Assembly: GCA_958299035.1 (NCBI GenBank)
Contig: CATQJL010000316.1
Location: forward strand, 23,599,676-23,663,675
Length of the DNA stretch: 64,000 nucleotides
Source: Cylicocyclus nassatus
Lineage: Eukaryota; Nematoda; Chromadorea; Rhabditida; Strongylidae
Reading direction: 5' to 3'
The stretch's first letter is position 1, and each line of letters starts with the position of its first letter. The position numbers were made by a program, and so were the translations under genes. Positions 12,201 through 25,100 of the stretch are shown here, one piece after another. The notes beneath the pieces are model-generated. The model was not told where the DNA came from. It saw only the letters and a list, made by a program, of their open reading frames with translations, and made no database searches.

Positions 12201-15200
12201 TTTTTTCAACATGTCCATAGGTCTGTCTGGGTAGATCACTTGATCTCGTAGGGTCCCCAAAGTCATGTAAGGTCTCTGAAAATGAACTGATTTTATTAAG
12301 AAAGTGATATGCATAACATTATCCCCTGCAAAAAGAATTTATAAACGAAAAATAGATGGCAAAATCAACTGTCCATATTTTGATGTTCTACTCTTTTCAA
12401 AAGACATTCTGAATTCAAAGAGAGCCTTAATAATTGATAAAAGTCAGAAATTCTTATTTAGGCAGTGTAATGAAATATGCCTAAACATCTAAAAGGTGCT
12501 CTAAAAACCCTTGAGACAAAGTCATTTAAAGAGAACGTTATGACCAAGGCCAATCACAAGTACTCATTTGCACGATAAATGAGAAGAATTTTGATTTTTT
12601 AGTTTTTGCAGTAGATCTAACAAAGAATGGAAGAGTTTTTCAAGATATCTAAACCCTATTTCATATCCTAGATAAACACGTTCATGAATTATCTAGCTCA
12701 ATTTCTTGAATCACTCATCCCTCAAAAAATTCCGACCAGCAGAAAACTAAGAAATAAAACAGCTCTCCATTAAAAACCAAATCTTCAGAAACAAAACTTT
12801 ACCTGAGGTACATAAAACAATTTTCCCTTTGCCGGCTTAGTGAGAGTTCCACCAAACAATGGCCATAATTCTCCCAAAATTCGGAACAATGAGCTCTTCC
12901 CGCATCCATTCGGACCACAAACAAGTACGTTCGTTCCAGATGGCACCTAAAACTTGTGCACTTGCGTACTTTGCTTGAGATTAGATACTAACCACAAGAT
13001 TGAGATCATCAATGAGAACATCACCATTGGGAGTTACCAGTGGGACGTGTTCGAAACGAATCACATTGTCTTGGATGATGAGATGGCCTGCAAAATGAAG
13101 GAAAAAAATGGAAGTTTCAAAGAATATTCGCATTTTATGCGAATATTAGAATATAAGTAATATAGTAATATTAGAATTGAAAACGAAAAAATCAATTCCC
13201 TATAGGTTTGGAACGTAATAGCTCTTAGAAACATTCGTTTCCAAATTTATGGTAAACAGGTAACCTTTGATTCAACTGGCTTGGCGGCTGGAAGGCGGGG
13301 CTTTGCGACCTAATTAAGGCCACTCGCGCCCGCGACGCAGTCTGCGTCTCTGCCCGCGTCTCTCTGATCGTTATCTAGCCTCAATTGGGTCACGAAGCCC
13401 CGCCTTCCAGTCGCCAAGCCAGTTGAATCAAAGGGTAAAATATTTCCTCTACCCTACCTGCACCGGGTTTCAAGTCCCTAATTGCCAAATGCTTTCGTTC
13501 GTCGTCCGAATCGCTCTTGTCACTTATCATCGTGCGTTCATAGGAGCCTAAATTTAGTATAGAACTATTGATACTTTGAGAAAAATATCCAGCCGCATTT
13601 AACGATAAGTACCGAATTTCTTATGTGGAAATTGATTCAAGAGTCCCAGTTGAGTCATTGCTCAAGCGGCAACTCAAATTATTCATTCGCGACTGAGAAA
13701 TTCGAGTCTAGACACTCGCCCGCCACCGTATCTTTTCTGAAGCGTACGGCACCGGGCGAAGATTCAGCCTTGAAATTCTTGGCCGCAAGTAAACCATGTG
13801 AGTTGCCGCTCGTGCAATGACTCAAATAAGCAATTACGTCTAAGTATCCATAAAAGATTTTCCCATGCACGCTGCCTCATGTATTATTGAGCAAAACCTA
13901 CCATGACCTAGATCTTCAATTACATTGAGTAGAGTGTCAACTCTGGAAGTGAATCCGGATAATCTGGTCATCTCTCTTCCAGCCAGTGCCAAACGACCTA
14001 ATGCTTCTGCCAGTTTCAACATCATGCGACCAGAATTGTAAAGCTCCTGGATTGTTCTTATAGCTTCTATATTAAGTGTAAAAATTATCAAATTACCTCG
14101 ATCAGGTCGGTTTTGGTCTTCTTATTGAAATTTTCATTGTTTTTGTCATTGAAGGGTCGGCTAACTGCATACCATCCAACCACACTGGCAAGATATTTAG
14201 CTATGATGTTGTCTACACAACCTATGGAGAATCTGAAAAGAATTTGAATACGGTACATGTTGAAAGCTTCAAACAACGGGATCTTCATTTTTTACCTGAA
14301 TAATATCACTTTTCTCAAATGACTGACAAGGTTGCCGAATGACCCAAGAATGGAGACGCGTTCTCGATCATTACCCTTGAATGCACATTTTTACACTTGG
14401 ACGGCCGAAGAAGTCATCAGCCGAACTCGACGTTTATAAAATTGACAATTACGAAGCTCAACCTATTTTGGTCATTGTTTGGACGCAAATAAATTACTCT
14501 CACAGATCTAACTTCAAACAAAATGTGAAAGCATGCATCATTTTTTCAGGCAATTTGTAAAACAATTGATTGTAATACAAATATTTTTTGGGATTTGGAT
14601 GCATTTCTCGATTATTTCGCGTTTTTGAATTCTGGCTTAGTTTTTGAACTCAAAACCACTAAGTTGTACTTTTTGGAGATCTTGCCAGAACGAGTTTGAC
14701 TCCTTGTACTTTTGACTGACAAGGGAATGGTTAGAAGTCGAAGTGGCCAAACCAAACAAGCTGTATACCATTCGATGCAGTATAAAACGCTGACTTCAAA
14801 TCTGTCTTTCTTATCTGCTTCCCGCTTCTGTGGACAAAGCTACAAGCGGTTTTATTGTGAGAAAATCACACATAAAAACAGCGAAGTTGAGCACACTGTT
14901 GCATTTTTAGCTCAGCTTCTTTCTTTAAAAATTTGAAGTAAGCTAGCTGCATGTTTTGGCCCAGCATTAAGACGAGCGTGGCTCTGCACGGCTAAATTTT
15001 CAATTTCACGCGTAATTTCTTAGCAAAATAATGGGTTTTAATGGCTTGTAGCTTTGTCCACAGAAGCGGGAAGCAGATAAGTAAGACAGATTCGAAGTCA
15101 GCGTTTTATACTGCATCGAATGGTATACAGCTTGTTTGGTTTGCCCACTTCGACTTCTGACCATTCCCTTGTGAGGTGTAGCTTGGTTGTCTACTAAATG

Positions 15201-17463
15201 TTTTTTAGTTCTTTACGCGAATCCCAAATATCGATATTGTATGCATTTTGTCATAAAATTCTCCAGAGCGAGATTTATAAGGTCGTTGTAGGAGTTCGGT
15301 AGTCCCAATGGCAGATGTGGAGAAAGCGGAACATATTGTGGAAAATCAGATGTGAATACAACCTAGGGGACTAATGTAAGAATTCTCCAAAACAACACAA
15401 AAAACTGATTTGGATTTGTTTTGATCTTTTGATCCGGAATTCGATCCTAATTTCCTCAAAAGGGGTCCACAACGCCTTGAAGAACTCTGGAGAGAAACCG
15501 TTGAAGATGAAGGATGAATTAGACATCACTGAACCGTTCACTGCACTACTGCAACTTACTGTTGGATAAAAAGTAGATCATACCTGATAGAAAGCGATTT
15601 CTTCACTGTTCATTATAAGACGAGAGTTTACAAAGCGGAATTCGCCCTCTAGCGCTTGTTCTTCCACTGTTAATCGCCCAATCTGCAATATTCATCTTCT
15701 TCTCAGTTTCCCTTCTAAGACCAAGGAACTCACCGGTCGCCGAAGATAGGTGAGGAATACTCCAGAAGCGATTAGATAAGCGAATAGAATTGTTGGTGCT
15801 TCCCATCCGAGAGCTCCACCAAGTCGAGTAACGTAGAGGCCCACATCAGCTAGGGGCTGAAGAAAGAAGGAAACTTTTTATGGTCATAGAAAACGATTAT
15901 GGATTAGATTACCTTGGTGACATTTGAGTAAAGTTCGACTAGTCCTTCACAGAATTTATCCACGTCCTGGGTCAATAGTTGATCAGCGTTTTGGATTCGA
16001 TTGTCAAGATTGGACATTTTGTAGAATGTAAAGCCACTAAAAAGTTAGCAATTAGAAGTTGAAAAATCTAAGTAGAATTTCTTACTTCAGATATTGTCCG
16101 TAGAGATGTTTGGTCAGTCGCTCACGGAATCTTAGTTTCAACTCGCTTAGACCAAACTAAAAATTCTACAATGACTTGGGTGCATTTTCAAATATCAAAT
16201 CCAATCAAAAAATATGAATGTAAGAGGAGAAGGCAATAATAACTCGTGAAATAACTCGTTCACAAAGATTTCTTTGTTTGTTATTACTTTCATTTTTTTC
16301 TGAGATTACTTTCAATCAAATGTGTGATCTTATTGTTCAATACCTTTAGGACAGTATTTGTCACGGAAATTGCTGGAAGCGCCAAAATATATTTTACCAA
16401 ATCCAAGATGAACTGTATTTGATCTCTGTCTATGATTGTTCTAAAATAAACTTGACTCGCAAAAATATTATATCTTGATTTTTAACTTACGCTTCGATTC
16501 TTGTAGTTTTTGTGATCATATAAAGATCAGCATATGTTCTTGAGAGTAATGCTACAGCTATAAGAACTAGATAGAATACCTAAAAAATTGTGTAGATTAA
16601 AGATTTTGAAAAATCAGAAAGCAGGACAAACCTCTCCACAAAATGGGCTTGGCACAAGAATTTTGAGTATACGCCAAAGTTTGCGGAAAAATGCTCCATC
16701 AACGTGCACTTTGTCTTTCGGCTTTTGTTTCGTCTTTGGCATTAAGGCCTTCCTCGATGCTCTAAAAAATGCCAAATTTTTCAAAGGAATTTTTCGAATT
16801 GACTTTGTGATTAAAAGCCAGTAACTCCTCCTTCCTTTCCTAATGAATGGGGTCTAAAAATCTTAAAAAGAGATGTGGGGTACAAAATCAAGCAGGCAAC
16901 CTCATTCACTGATAACTCAATTTCATACCATCTTATTACGATTACCATTTCAACATACCAACCTGGAAGAATTCGACGATCACTTATTTGTTTTTTGAAA
17001 CTGTAAATTTTTGCTTCACCCCCTCCCTCTTGGAAAAATGTTCTGGAATCGTTACTAATGGTACCAACTATCATGTAAGGTTCTCCTCTCGGAATAGTTG
17101 CTACTTAGTAAACAAGTGAGCATTAGCCATACGAATTCAAAAGAAAAAGAATGGAACACGAAATATTCTCATTTTAACAGTAACAAAAATACATTTGTTG
17201 TTTAAGATAATGGATATACATTTTATTTATTTGCGACTATGAATATAAAATTTGAAAATATGCCTAATTTTCACATAATCATATGATATTATTGATAAAT
17301 TCCGTAGGGTGTAGTATGCCTGATGAACTCACTTGATTGTCCTGCTATACCATTTGATGATGGCTATAAATGCAAACATCCCGCATAGACCAGGCCCATA
17401 GTGCTTGAAAGAGAGCACAGAAGCAAGCAACCGGACCTTGTCAAATTTAGACATTGCTCCCAT
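9282..17463 (-). CDS. ABCD3: ABCD3/PMP70 peroxisomal ABC half-transporter, complete
   Basis: Eighteen exons (minus): 17463-17333, 16761-16632, 16579-16491, 16440-16344, 16156-16086, 16036-15913, 15856-15734, 15682-15584, 14375-14296, 14232-14097, 14046-13902, 13547-13458, 13087-12993, 12946-12803, 12275-12162, 11048-10953, 9584-9506, 9442-9282. Phases match and total 2004 nt, 667 residues, close to the 659 of human ABCD3. N-terminal transmembrane half with the EAA-like NSEEIAFY (about 280-287); Walker A GPNGCGKS (481-488), signature LSGGEKQR (579-586), Walker B FAILDE (599-604), H-loop TVSHR (His about 633). The C-terminus ends FGS as in PMP70. Members of the family dimerise in the peroxisome membrane and import acyl-CoA for beta-oxidation. 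The start is the first ATG of the frame and gives a PMP70-like N-terminus. Several introns hold MITEs. C. elegans counterparts are pmp-1/pmp-2. Confidence 0.97.
10066..10285. mobile_element. TA-flanked MITE in an ABCD3 intron
   Basis: About 220 bp with strong inverted ends, CCCTAATTTCACGCGTACAA and its complement, each bordered by TA. A TA target duplication fits Tc1/mariner-type movement. It lies between the ABCD3 exons that encode the signature and Walker B motifs. No coding potential. Confidence 0.75.
11190..11320. repeat. GC-rich imperfect palindrome, copy 1
   Basis: Contains CCGTGCCAGCG and CCGGCACGGC around a central ATCGATACGGG. A related arrangement, with CGTGCTAGC, AATCGATACGGG and GGCACGGCG, is at 37396-37490. 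This suggests a dispersed repeat, but similarity is patchy. Confidence 0.4.
13262..13437. mobile_element. MITE family A, copy 2
   Basis: Terminal inverted repeats CCTTTGATTCAACTGGCTTG and complement, continuing into GGCGGCTGGAAGGCGGGGC. TAA borders the left end and also follows the right end one base out, compatible with the 3-bp TWA duplication of PIF/Harbinger elements. The better preserved of the two copies in the window; it sits in an ABCD3 intron. Confidence 0.85.
14719..15172. mobile_element. Long-armed inverted repeat in an ABCD3 intron
   Basis: Arms of about 150 bp face each other: ACAAGGGAATGG and the following AGAAGTCGAAGTGG on the left are mirrored at 15146-15172, and TCTTATCTGCTTCCCGCTTC (about 14809) is mirrored near 15062. 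The middle about 150 bp is not paired. A non-autonomous DNA transposon of unknown superfamily; it lengthens the intron to about 1.2 kb. Confidence 0.8.
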
Positions 17464-18676
17464 TTTTAATCTGAAGTATTCAGTTTAAAATGACATTGTC
17501 GCAGAAACTGAACATAACGGTATGAATGATGTGTGGATTTACACGAGACATTGAAGTAGTGCCGAATTCCATAAAAAATCTCCAGTCTAATGGAACAATA
17601 TAAAAAATAATTTTTTGTATGCATGCGAATGGAGTAGAATAAGTCGCCGATCATTTCCTCTTACAAATGATACTCGCTATATGAGAAAGTTTGATCTTCA
17701 CTTACCTCTTCACTTCAACAAAATGTTTCTGTTATAGGTATTTTGCATTACAATAAAATTGTTCAAGTTGTATTCAAAATTCTTGTATAGAAAACTATCC
17801 ACTTCGAGAACACATAGAATTATGCGTGAAAAACATAGCTCTACTAAATTTCGATCCATAGATTGGATGAAGAGCTAGAGGTTACTCGATGAATAAATGA
17901 TAAAGAATAAGATCTTCCGGAGAAAACAATTAAGACTTGTTTCTTTATTCAGTCACAAGAAAGGGAGGAGTTTCCCAGAAAGTTATTCCATAAAACGCAA
18001 CATTGTAATTTAAGATGAACATTATTTGACAAGCAGCAATGAAGCATTGCCCACTCATGCTAAATAGAGTTTTTTTCGAGCTCCACACATATAGCGAAAT
18101 TTATGAAAATCCTATAAATTTACATTTGAAGACAAGCTTTTGATAACGTGATTTATTTATTCAGCAAACTCGCGCTGCACCAAAAAGAGAAAAAATCAAA
18201 AGAAAATATGCCTCTAAGCGTTTTTTTCACTACTTTCTCTAGTTTTCGAATTCATATTGATTATCGGAATTATATTTCAACAGATGCTCTAGTAAAAGAA
18301 TTTCACGAAAGTCTAAAATTGGAGAAAAAGATGTCTAGTGTGACTGTTCGAGCTGATGAGCGAAGGGGCAACTATGTTGCCAACGTGGTTTTATGTCTCT
18401 CTTTTCCTCCATTGAGTGCAAAGTAGATCGGACTAGACTCGGATGACTGATTCATTAAATTCTGCTTCAACTTTGTCGTTTTTTCTTTTTTTTCTATTTG
18501 TTGTCGTTTTATACACCTTGAAATGATATGGTTTAGTTGTGTTGAAACGACAAGCACCTTCTGCCGTACAAAACAACCAAATGAATAAAATTCAAAAAAG
18601 GCCATTTAATACGATTCCGCTTGTTTTTTCTCCTTTCATCTAACGTTAATGTTTTGATATTCTATAAGTCAGTAAA
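17464..18676. other. Intergenic gap upstream of ABCD3
   Basis: This stretch should contain the ABCD3 promoter. An ORF of 72 codons from 18208 (ATG after an acceptor-like TTTATTCAG at 18165) to 18426 has somewhat protein-like composition (TVRADERRGNYVANVV) and could be a small plus-strand gene or exon, but I find no homology and no supporting partner exon. Confidence 0.3.
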
Positions 18677-20570
18677 ATGGAAGAAGAATCGGATCCACAA
18701 AAGAAACAGGATGTAGAGAGTGCAACTGCTGTGATTCTAGTTGTTCGTGAGAAAATCATACGAACTGCCGGCAAGGTGTAAGTTGCGAATCTCGATCGAA
18801 TTATCATGCCTGATGCGAATTATCATGCCTGTCTCTCATGTTTAACGAAAAACCTATTCAACTTCCACATAGAATTATGCATATATAACTTTAGATGAGA
18901 AAGATTAGTGAGAGGAAAGTAAATTACAACTACCGGCGCTTCAGTAATAATCGAATCACCTCGAATTCGGACTAAATTCATTTTGAATGATGATATGTTG
19001 GACCTATAAAAGCACACGACTTCTAATAAATGGCTCTCAAAGTCTGCGTGATAGATTCAAGAACTTCAGACAATCGGCTGAGCACTATTACATGCAAACA
19101 ACTTATCGTCAGAATCCGATAAATAGAAGAAATTAGTACATACACACTTGAAAAAATCAAACTACAAAATACAAAATTCAACTAAATGATCCAGAATAGA
19201 CAATATGGAAGACAAAATTGTAACAGTCTCTGTTACCAGCGTTCCTCTTTGAGGAACAATCCAAAGATTGTCGCAGTCACATATTGATTATAGTAAGCGA
19301 TCGGCGCAGTGATAGTAGGTTGCGGGATGATAAAACCAAAGAATTGTCTCTTGTAGATAAAGAGGGCAGAAAGCCCCTTGGAAAGATTTGTTGATATGTT
19401 CTGATTTTGGCAAGTCTTTTCACAATCTTTTCATATTTTTGAGTAACGTCCAAGCTTCCTCTTTCGTGAACCATAGCACTGTTGGTAGAAGTGTTTGTAT
19501 GCGAGTAATCTGGGAGACCACCTTGGATAAGAATGAAAGAACATCATGCAGCAAGAGGCGGGGAAGTCTTACCACACATCTTGGTGAAAACAATGTTGAA
19601 TTCCATTGTGGTAAAGACTTCGAAGTTAGATGTACTATGCTGACATACGAGTACGATACTGCTGGTAAGAAGCTCCCGAGGCATTTTGTATTTCTGCAAG
19701 AAATCCATAGATAAACAGCTGAAATGAGTGCGCATCGATCACGAATGACTTTATGCCTTTTGAGCGTTGTGTGAGTTGAAGAATGCCACTGATTGTTAAT
19801 ATGGTATACATTGTATTCCATACTACTAGCACTCGAGGACGGCCGTACTCAACATCCATTTGAGCGGCAGCGGGGAGGAGGTTAGTTCGACTTTCATGAA
19901 CTTGCATATTTCGTTTGTGACATTCGAGAGTAAAGTCGAGGCTGGCTGCGGAGTGGAGCAGGTTTGTGGTGGGGTAGAGCATAAAATCTAAATCTCTTAC
20001 CATTTTAGGCCTCTGAAGAAGAAGAACACGTCGAAACGTTAGGCCGCTAACACTAATGAACTACTAATCTCGGTCGGCTTACATACTAATACTCCTTTTC
20101 ATATTTTTCTATCGGATAGTCAAGTTTGTCGTCGAATAAACCCGCCATCAATCTACCTCTATTCGATTATTCTTTTCATGATGATGTTTACTTTAGAATA
20201 AAAATAGTTTATTTGCATACAAGTATCTACGAGCATGAATGCTGACGGAAAAACATATTCAAAACCCTACTGGACGCAAACGGGCTTTTCCTTCTATAGA
20301 GCTCCAAGAAATAAAAACAAACATCCAAAAATTTGATAAACTGATTATTACCAAGTTTATCAAGATCTTCTAAGAGATAATAATCTCACTTATCATGTAT
20401 AGCTGGATAAAATTTATAGTACGTAATTCCTAATTTCTTTTCAGGGATTTCTGCAAAAACTCGATCTTCGTGTGAAGTCATTAACTTTAACTGTTCCCTC
20501 GAGATTCAATCAAGGAGATGGTGATGTGCTAAAAGCTGTAAAAAAAGTAGTAGCAAAGACTTGCAATTAG
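18677..20570 (+). CDS. Possible two-exon hypothetical protein
   Basis: Exon 18677-18775 starts ATG with an acidic MEEESDPQKKQDVES and ends at a GTGTAAG donor. Exon 20445-20570 follows a good TTTTCAG acceptor and ends in TAG. Joined in phase they give 74 residues with a C-terminal segment LTVPSRFNQGDGDVLKAVKK that looks like a folded protein. I do not recognise a family. The donor is not the best consensus and another exon may be missing in the 1.7-kb intron, which holds a decayed transposon. Confidence 0.4.
19380..20170 (+). repeat. Decayed retroelement-like sequence
   Basis: The tail contains CTGAAGAAGAAGAACACGTC followed by GAAACGTTAGG (about 20014-20045), a wording that I associate with Penelope-like and other retroelement 3' ends in animals. 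The upstream plus-strand frame (19388-19714) has a vague likeness to the endonuclease end of such elements. No intact domain is present, so this is a weak assignment. Confidence 0.3.
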
Positions 20571-22187
20571 AGCACTTAACGCAAGAAATCAATGGAGGAG
20601 TGAGGCTATATCCGTAACAATGATAGCTTATTCCTGTTACAGAGCAAGAAAAAACACTCAGAATATATGGGTCTTTCTTTGTCGCTACCAAAGCTATATC
20701 ATTGGTCTTTGGTAGAAGCTTGAATCACGTCATTGCAATTTTACCATCTTATGTGGGCCCCTGAAGAGGTAAATCTCATTCTACCTTATCTATTCAATCG
20801 TGATAAGTGGATCGGATGCTGATGCCAATCGAGATTTATTAGGTTGGCTCGAATCTGGGACATTTTTAAACTAAATTTGCCATTTCTCGAAACCCAATGC
20901 ATGTACATCTTCAAAAGTTTACAGCTGTACTCGCTCTCGCCTATATCTGATATCTAAGCAAGTGGGAGGAGTCCAGGACAAATGGGGGCGGAATTTGCCA
21001 CTTCCCAATTACTTCTGTTAATTAAGACTTTAGAACCGACCTATAGCTCAAGTGCCTCGGTTTTAAATGTTTTATTGTTTTTGCTGCATTAGCATCTGAT
21101 ACTGAAGGCAAAATTATGGCAACTTTTGAACTTTTACAGCCTATCATAGATCAAATACCTATTAAAGCTTTTTCAAGGAAAACTTGAATCATACTAGGTA
21201 CAGTCGAATCATTTCATATGATCAGTGTGTCATTGCACATATAGTCCACCTTTGGCGTTCCCACCCTGGTTTCGTGGGAACGACACTTTAGGTAAGTCTT
21301 CTATTGTGTTTTTAACATTTTCTTTCCTGTTCAGGTATTAATCAGCTATTCATGTAATCGATAACAATTGGTAAGTCCCTAGCGTTTTTGCGATTGCAAA
21401 TCCAGGATGACGACGCCAAAGGCGGACTGTGTGTGCAATGACACACTAGATCATATGGAGTGATTCGACTGTAGCTGTGCAGTAATGGAATTCAAATAAA
21501 ATTCTTATCGCTATCATTCAGATTTACTCCAAGAAATACGCTAGAATATTTTCTCAAGAATGCTTGCGAATCAAAGGCTTATTAATTCACGCCGAAAGTA
21601 ATTACTTACAGAATATTTGTGTGAACAAAATTGCTTGACAGGGTTAGCGACTATTAATGACAAAGAGATTGGACAAAAGAGCATCAGCGCTGTAAATCTT
21701 ATCATGCCGTAAGTTTCAAGGCGAAACAAGGGCATAAGACGCGTGGAGCAGATAATGAATGATAAGGCGATGGTATGCTCTTGATTTTAGATTTACGAGT
21801 GTGATGGTACAAACAACATAATATTAGAATTTATTTTCACTTCTTTACTAAAGTGCAACGACACTATCCCGATAAAGCTATTTATCTCTTAATTAACTCT
21901 GAACAATGGACAACAATCTTACGCCTAGGCATGTCCTAAACAACACTTCGAAAACAAAGAGTACCGGTGAAAGAAACACTACTGTCACCAACAAATGCAT
22001 TCGCAAGAAGATTTGACCCAACAATATTCGACACATTATTGACTAAGATAACGACGACTAATTGGTCTGACAACGGTCATGGACTATTATACAAAGGCAG
22101 AAAAGGAGAGTATTCGCTAGTGATATCGCATTGATAAATTAGAAAGTCATCGAATCAACCACGTAGTGACATTTGATAGGTCTCTTA
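20571..22187. other. Intergenic gap with MITE
   Basis: Apart from the family B MITE I see no gene. It lies between the convergent ends of the plus-strand hypothetical gene and the minus-strand CoA hydrolase. Confidence 0.45.
21199..21473. mobile_element. MITE family B, copy 1 (TA-flanked)
   Basis: Inverted ends CAGTCGAATCA and complement, each bordered by TA, with subterminal ATATGATC, ATTGCACA and CCGCCAAAGG-like blocks in mirrored order. Copy 2 at 28777-29041 shares ends and subterminal blocks. TA duplication and CAGT ends fit Tc1/mariner. About 275 bp, non-coding. Confidence 0.85.
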
Positions 22188-25100
22188 TTAGTCGGCGGAC
22201 GGCATAACCTGAAACCGGTGCAATTAGAAGTTTAAAAAATTGCGGTTTGAGTCAATGAATTGAAAAAATTCTCTGATACGTATTCAAGGGGATCAGAAAC
22301 TCTTACAAATTTTTACAGAAGGACACAAAATCAAAAGAAAGACAATTCTAGGTACTTACAAGGATACCGACGTAAAGTATCAAGTAAGTCACTGCCCAAG
22401 CGGTAGCTTTTACGAAATCTTTGACGGTGCCGAAAAATAGACTTCCAACTTTTCGGCCATTACCGTATCATAGACGCTGATTGGTCCACTCAAAAAACGA
22501 TATAGGGCAAAAGTCGAAATTTTCTGGTTTCTTGGGCACGAGTAATTCGTATAAGCTCCCGTTCAAACAGTGGCTTAGCTACGAAATCTTCCCATGGAAA
22601 GTTCAGGTATCCAAATACTGGCACTGCCATCAAAGTCATGGCAGAAAAAATACGAAAGACTTCCAAAATGAAAAAAATAACAAACATGACAAATTACAAA
22701 GATGAATCTTACCTTTAATCTCTCGAAAGCGGCCTTCTCAAGTTCTTGTTGCTTGGAAGGATGAGCAATCTTGATCAACTCGTAAGCTCTTTGTCGCATG
22801 TTCTTTCCCCATAGTTGAGCAATACCGTATTCAGTCACAACGTAATGCACATGAGATCGTGTAGTCACAACACCAGCACCCTATAATTACACAATTAACT
22901 CATTACAAGGAAGCTGACGGTACTATTGCCAACCTCGTTGATATATGGCACAATCTTGCTAATTCCTTTCTTTGACATGGCTGGAAGTGCAATAATTGGC
23001 TTGCCGAGTCCATCATCGGAAAGAGCGGCTCCTCGGATGAAGTCTACCTGTCCACCGAAACCGGACAAGAAACGCTTGCCGACGGAATCCGCAACAACTG
23101 CAAATGCAGGATTTTGAAAAATCATGAAAATAAAATTACGTAAACTCTCACCTTGTCCAGTAAGATCGATTTCAACGGCAGAGTTAATTGCAGTGACTTT
23201 AGGGTTTTGCCGGATGATAGCGGGATCGTTTACCCATTGGATATCACCGAACTCAACAAGTGGGTTGTCGTTCAAGAAGTCGTATAACTTAGTTGATCCA
23301 TAAACGAAACCGACAACAAGCTTTCCAGGGTGGATGGCCTAGAATAAGCAAAAAAGGTGCATAGTTGTCTTGAAAAACGCATAAATTTAACCGGAGGGCT
23401 TATTCTTGAGACCTACCTTCTTTGCATTCGTAATTGCATTGCAGGCAACCAGGTCCAGAACTCCATCAGAGAACATTTCAGTATGAATGCCCAAGTCCTT
23501 GTGGTTTTTCAAAGCAGCTAGAGCTGCATCTGGCACCGCACCGATACCTGACAAATACCAGCGTATTCGCGCGAAAAAAGAAGAGAAGAAGAGAAATTCC
23601 TTCTTAATCAGCTTCGTGTTGAAAAATTTTCAGAAAAATATGTAGCTTTTAAACACAAGCACATCAACGGTAGAAGGCTCAGAAATTTCATATTTTACGT
23701 AACAAGAAGTAATTAAACATCTGTGATAGCTCCATAAAATCAATCACGAAAATGCCAAAACCATAGCAAGATATTTAAAGCTGTGCAAACTTACCCATTT
23801 GCAATGTGGCTCCATTGTCGACCAAGTTCTCAGCAATGATTCGTCCAATCTTCTTCTCTTCCTCGCTATCTTTACCCATATGCCTCTCGTGAAGTTTCCA
23901 GTCGTGTTGTTCAACCATGTAGTCGATGTGCGATTGGTGAATGACACTATCACCGAAGGTTCTTGGCATATGCTTGTTCACCATGGCTAAAAAAGACGAT
24001 AAAGTCACTCTGGTACAATGACATTTAAAATTAAGTTACCGATGATGTGTTCCGCATTCGTAACGGCTGCTCTAGCGCAGTCCACAGATGTACCCAAGGA
24101 GCAGTAGCCATTCTGGTCAGGAGGTGAAACCTTCAATAAGCCCAATTCGGTTTGTAAGTAAAGACGAAAAAATAGTCAGCAATGCTTTTACTACGAATGA
24201 TTGATCTCTTTTTTTCAACTACTATAAATGAGCAAGCAAAAAAGTTATCTAAGCCAAGCAATAACGGCATAATTGACTAAACTTTGTAAAGGTGAGATCG
24301 ATTTATCAGAATCCAGATATAAATATCACGTTTGTGATAGATGATTCACTTACATGGATTATTGCAGCATTCAACTTGATTGCTCCACGTCGGAAAAGCA
24401 TAGGAACCTCTTGTAGGAAACACGAGTTGAAGTCGGCAATACCTGAAAATGAAAGAAAATCAGCTGCTAAAATTGGAGTAATGGACATTATATAGAAACC
24501 TTAACAGACCTTCATTAACAGCTTTGCGAAGATTTGTGCCAGTGAAAAGCGAGTTCGATCGAATGCGATCTGCAACCAGGATCATATAAAGTATATGACA
24601 AAAAAAGAACGAATGTGCGTAATCACAACAAAACAAAATTGTTATCACAAATGTGAGAAAATGTCAGCAAAGACGTACCTTTCATGTCCGGTGCAGTCCA
24701 TGGAGTCTCGCCTTCCAAATGAAGATGATGAAGCTTGATTCCTTTGAGATTATTTGCTTTTGCATGTTCACAAAGTCCTTTCAACAGAGGAGTGGGTGTT
24801 GCGGCAATTCCGTGAATGAAAATGTTGTCTCCTGCAAGAAATAATGGATGCATTTTGTTTTTTGGAAATCTACATCTAGTGAGCAATGAAAGTACACATG
24901 TCTGAGTAACTCAACAGCGCAGGGTGCTCATCCAGTCCGATAACCTCCAATGAATTTCAGAAGTATACGACTTTTCAAGAAAAAAAGCATAAATTTTGCC
25001 GAGTTTCGTCATAGGGCATAAGAATATTTTCAAATCTTAAGCTAAGTTTTATGTCAATGGAATTCCATAAATAGATTGAGGCATCGAAGATGAGCTGAGA

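Noticed and set aside
19388..20003. Overlapping ORFs of 108-133 codons on both strands
   Set aside because: No intact domain; explained as decayed transposon sequence, so not called as genes.
20007..20050. Full hammerhead ribozyme
   Set aside because: Helix II and the cleavage-site nucleotides do not fit, so only a resemblance is reported.
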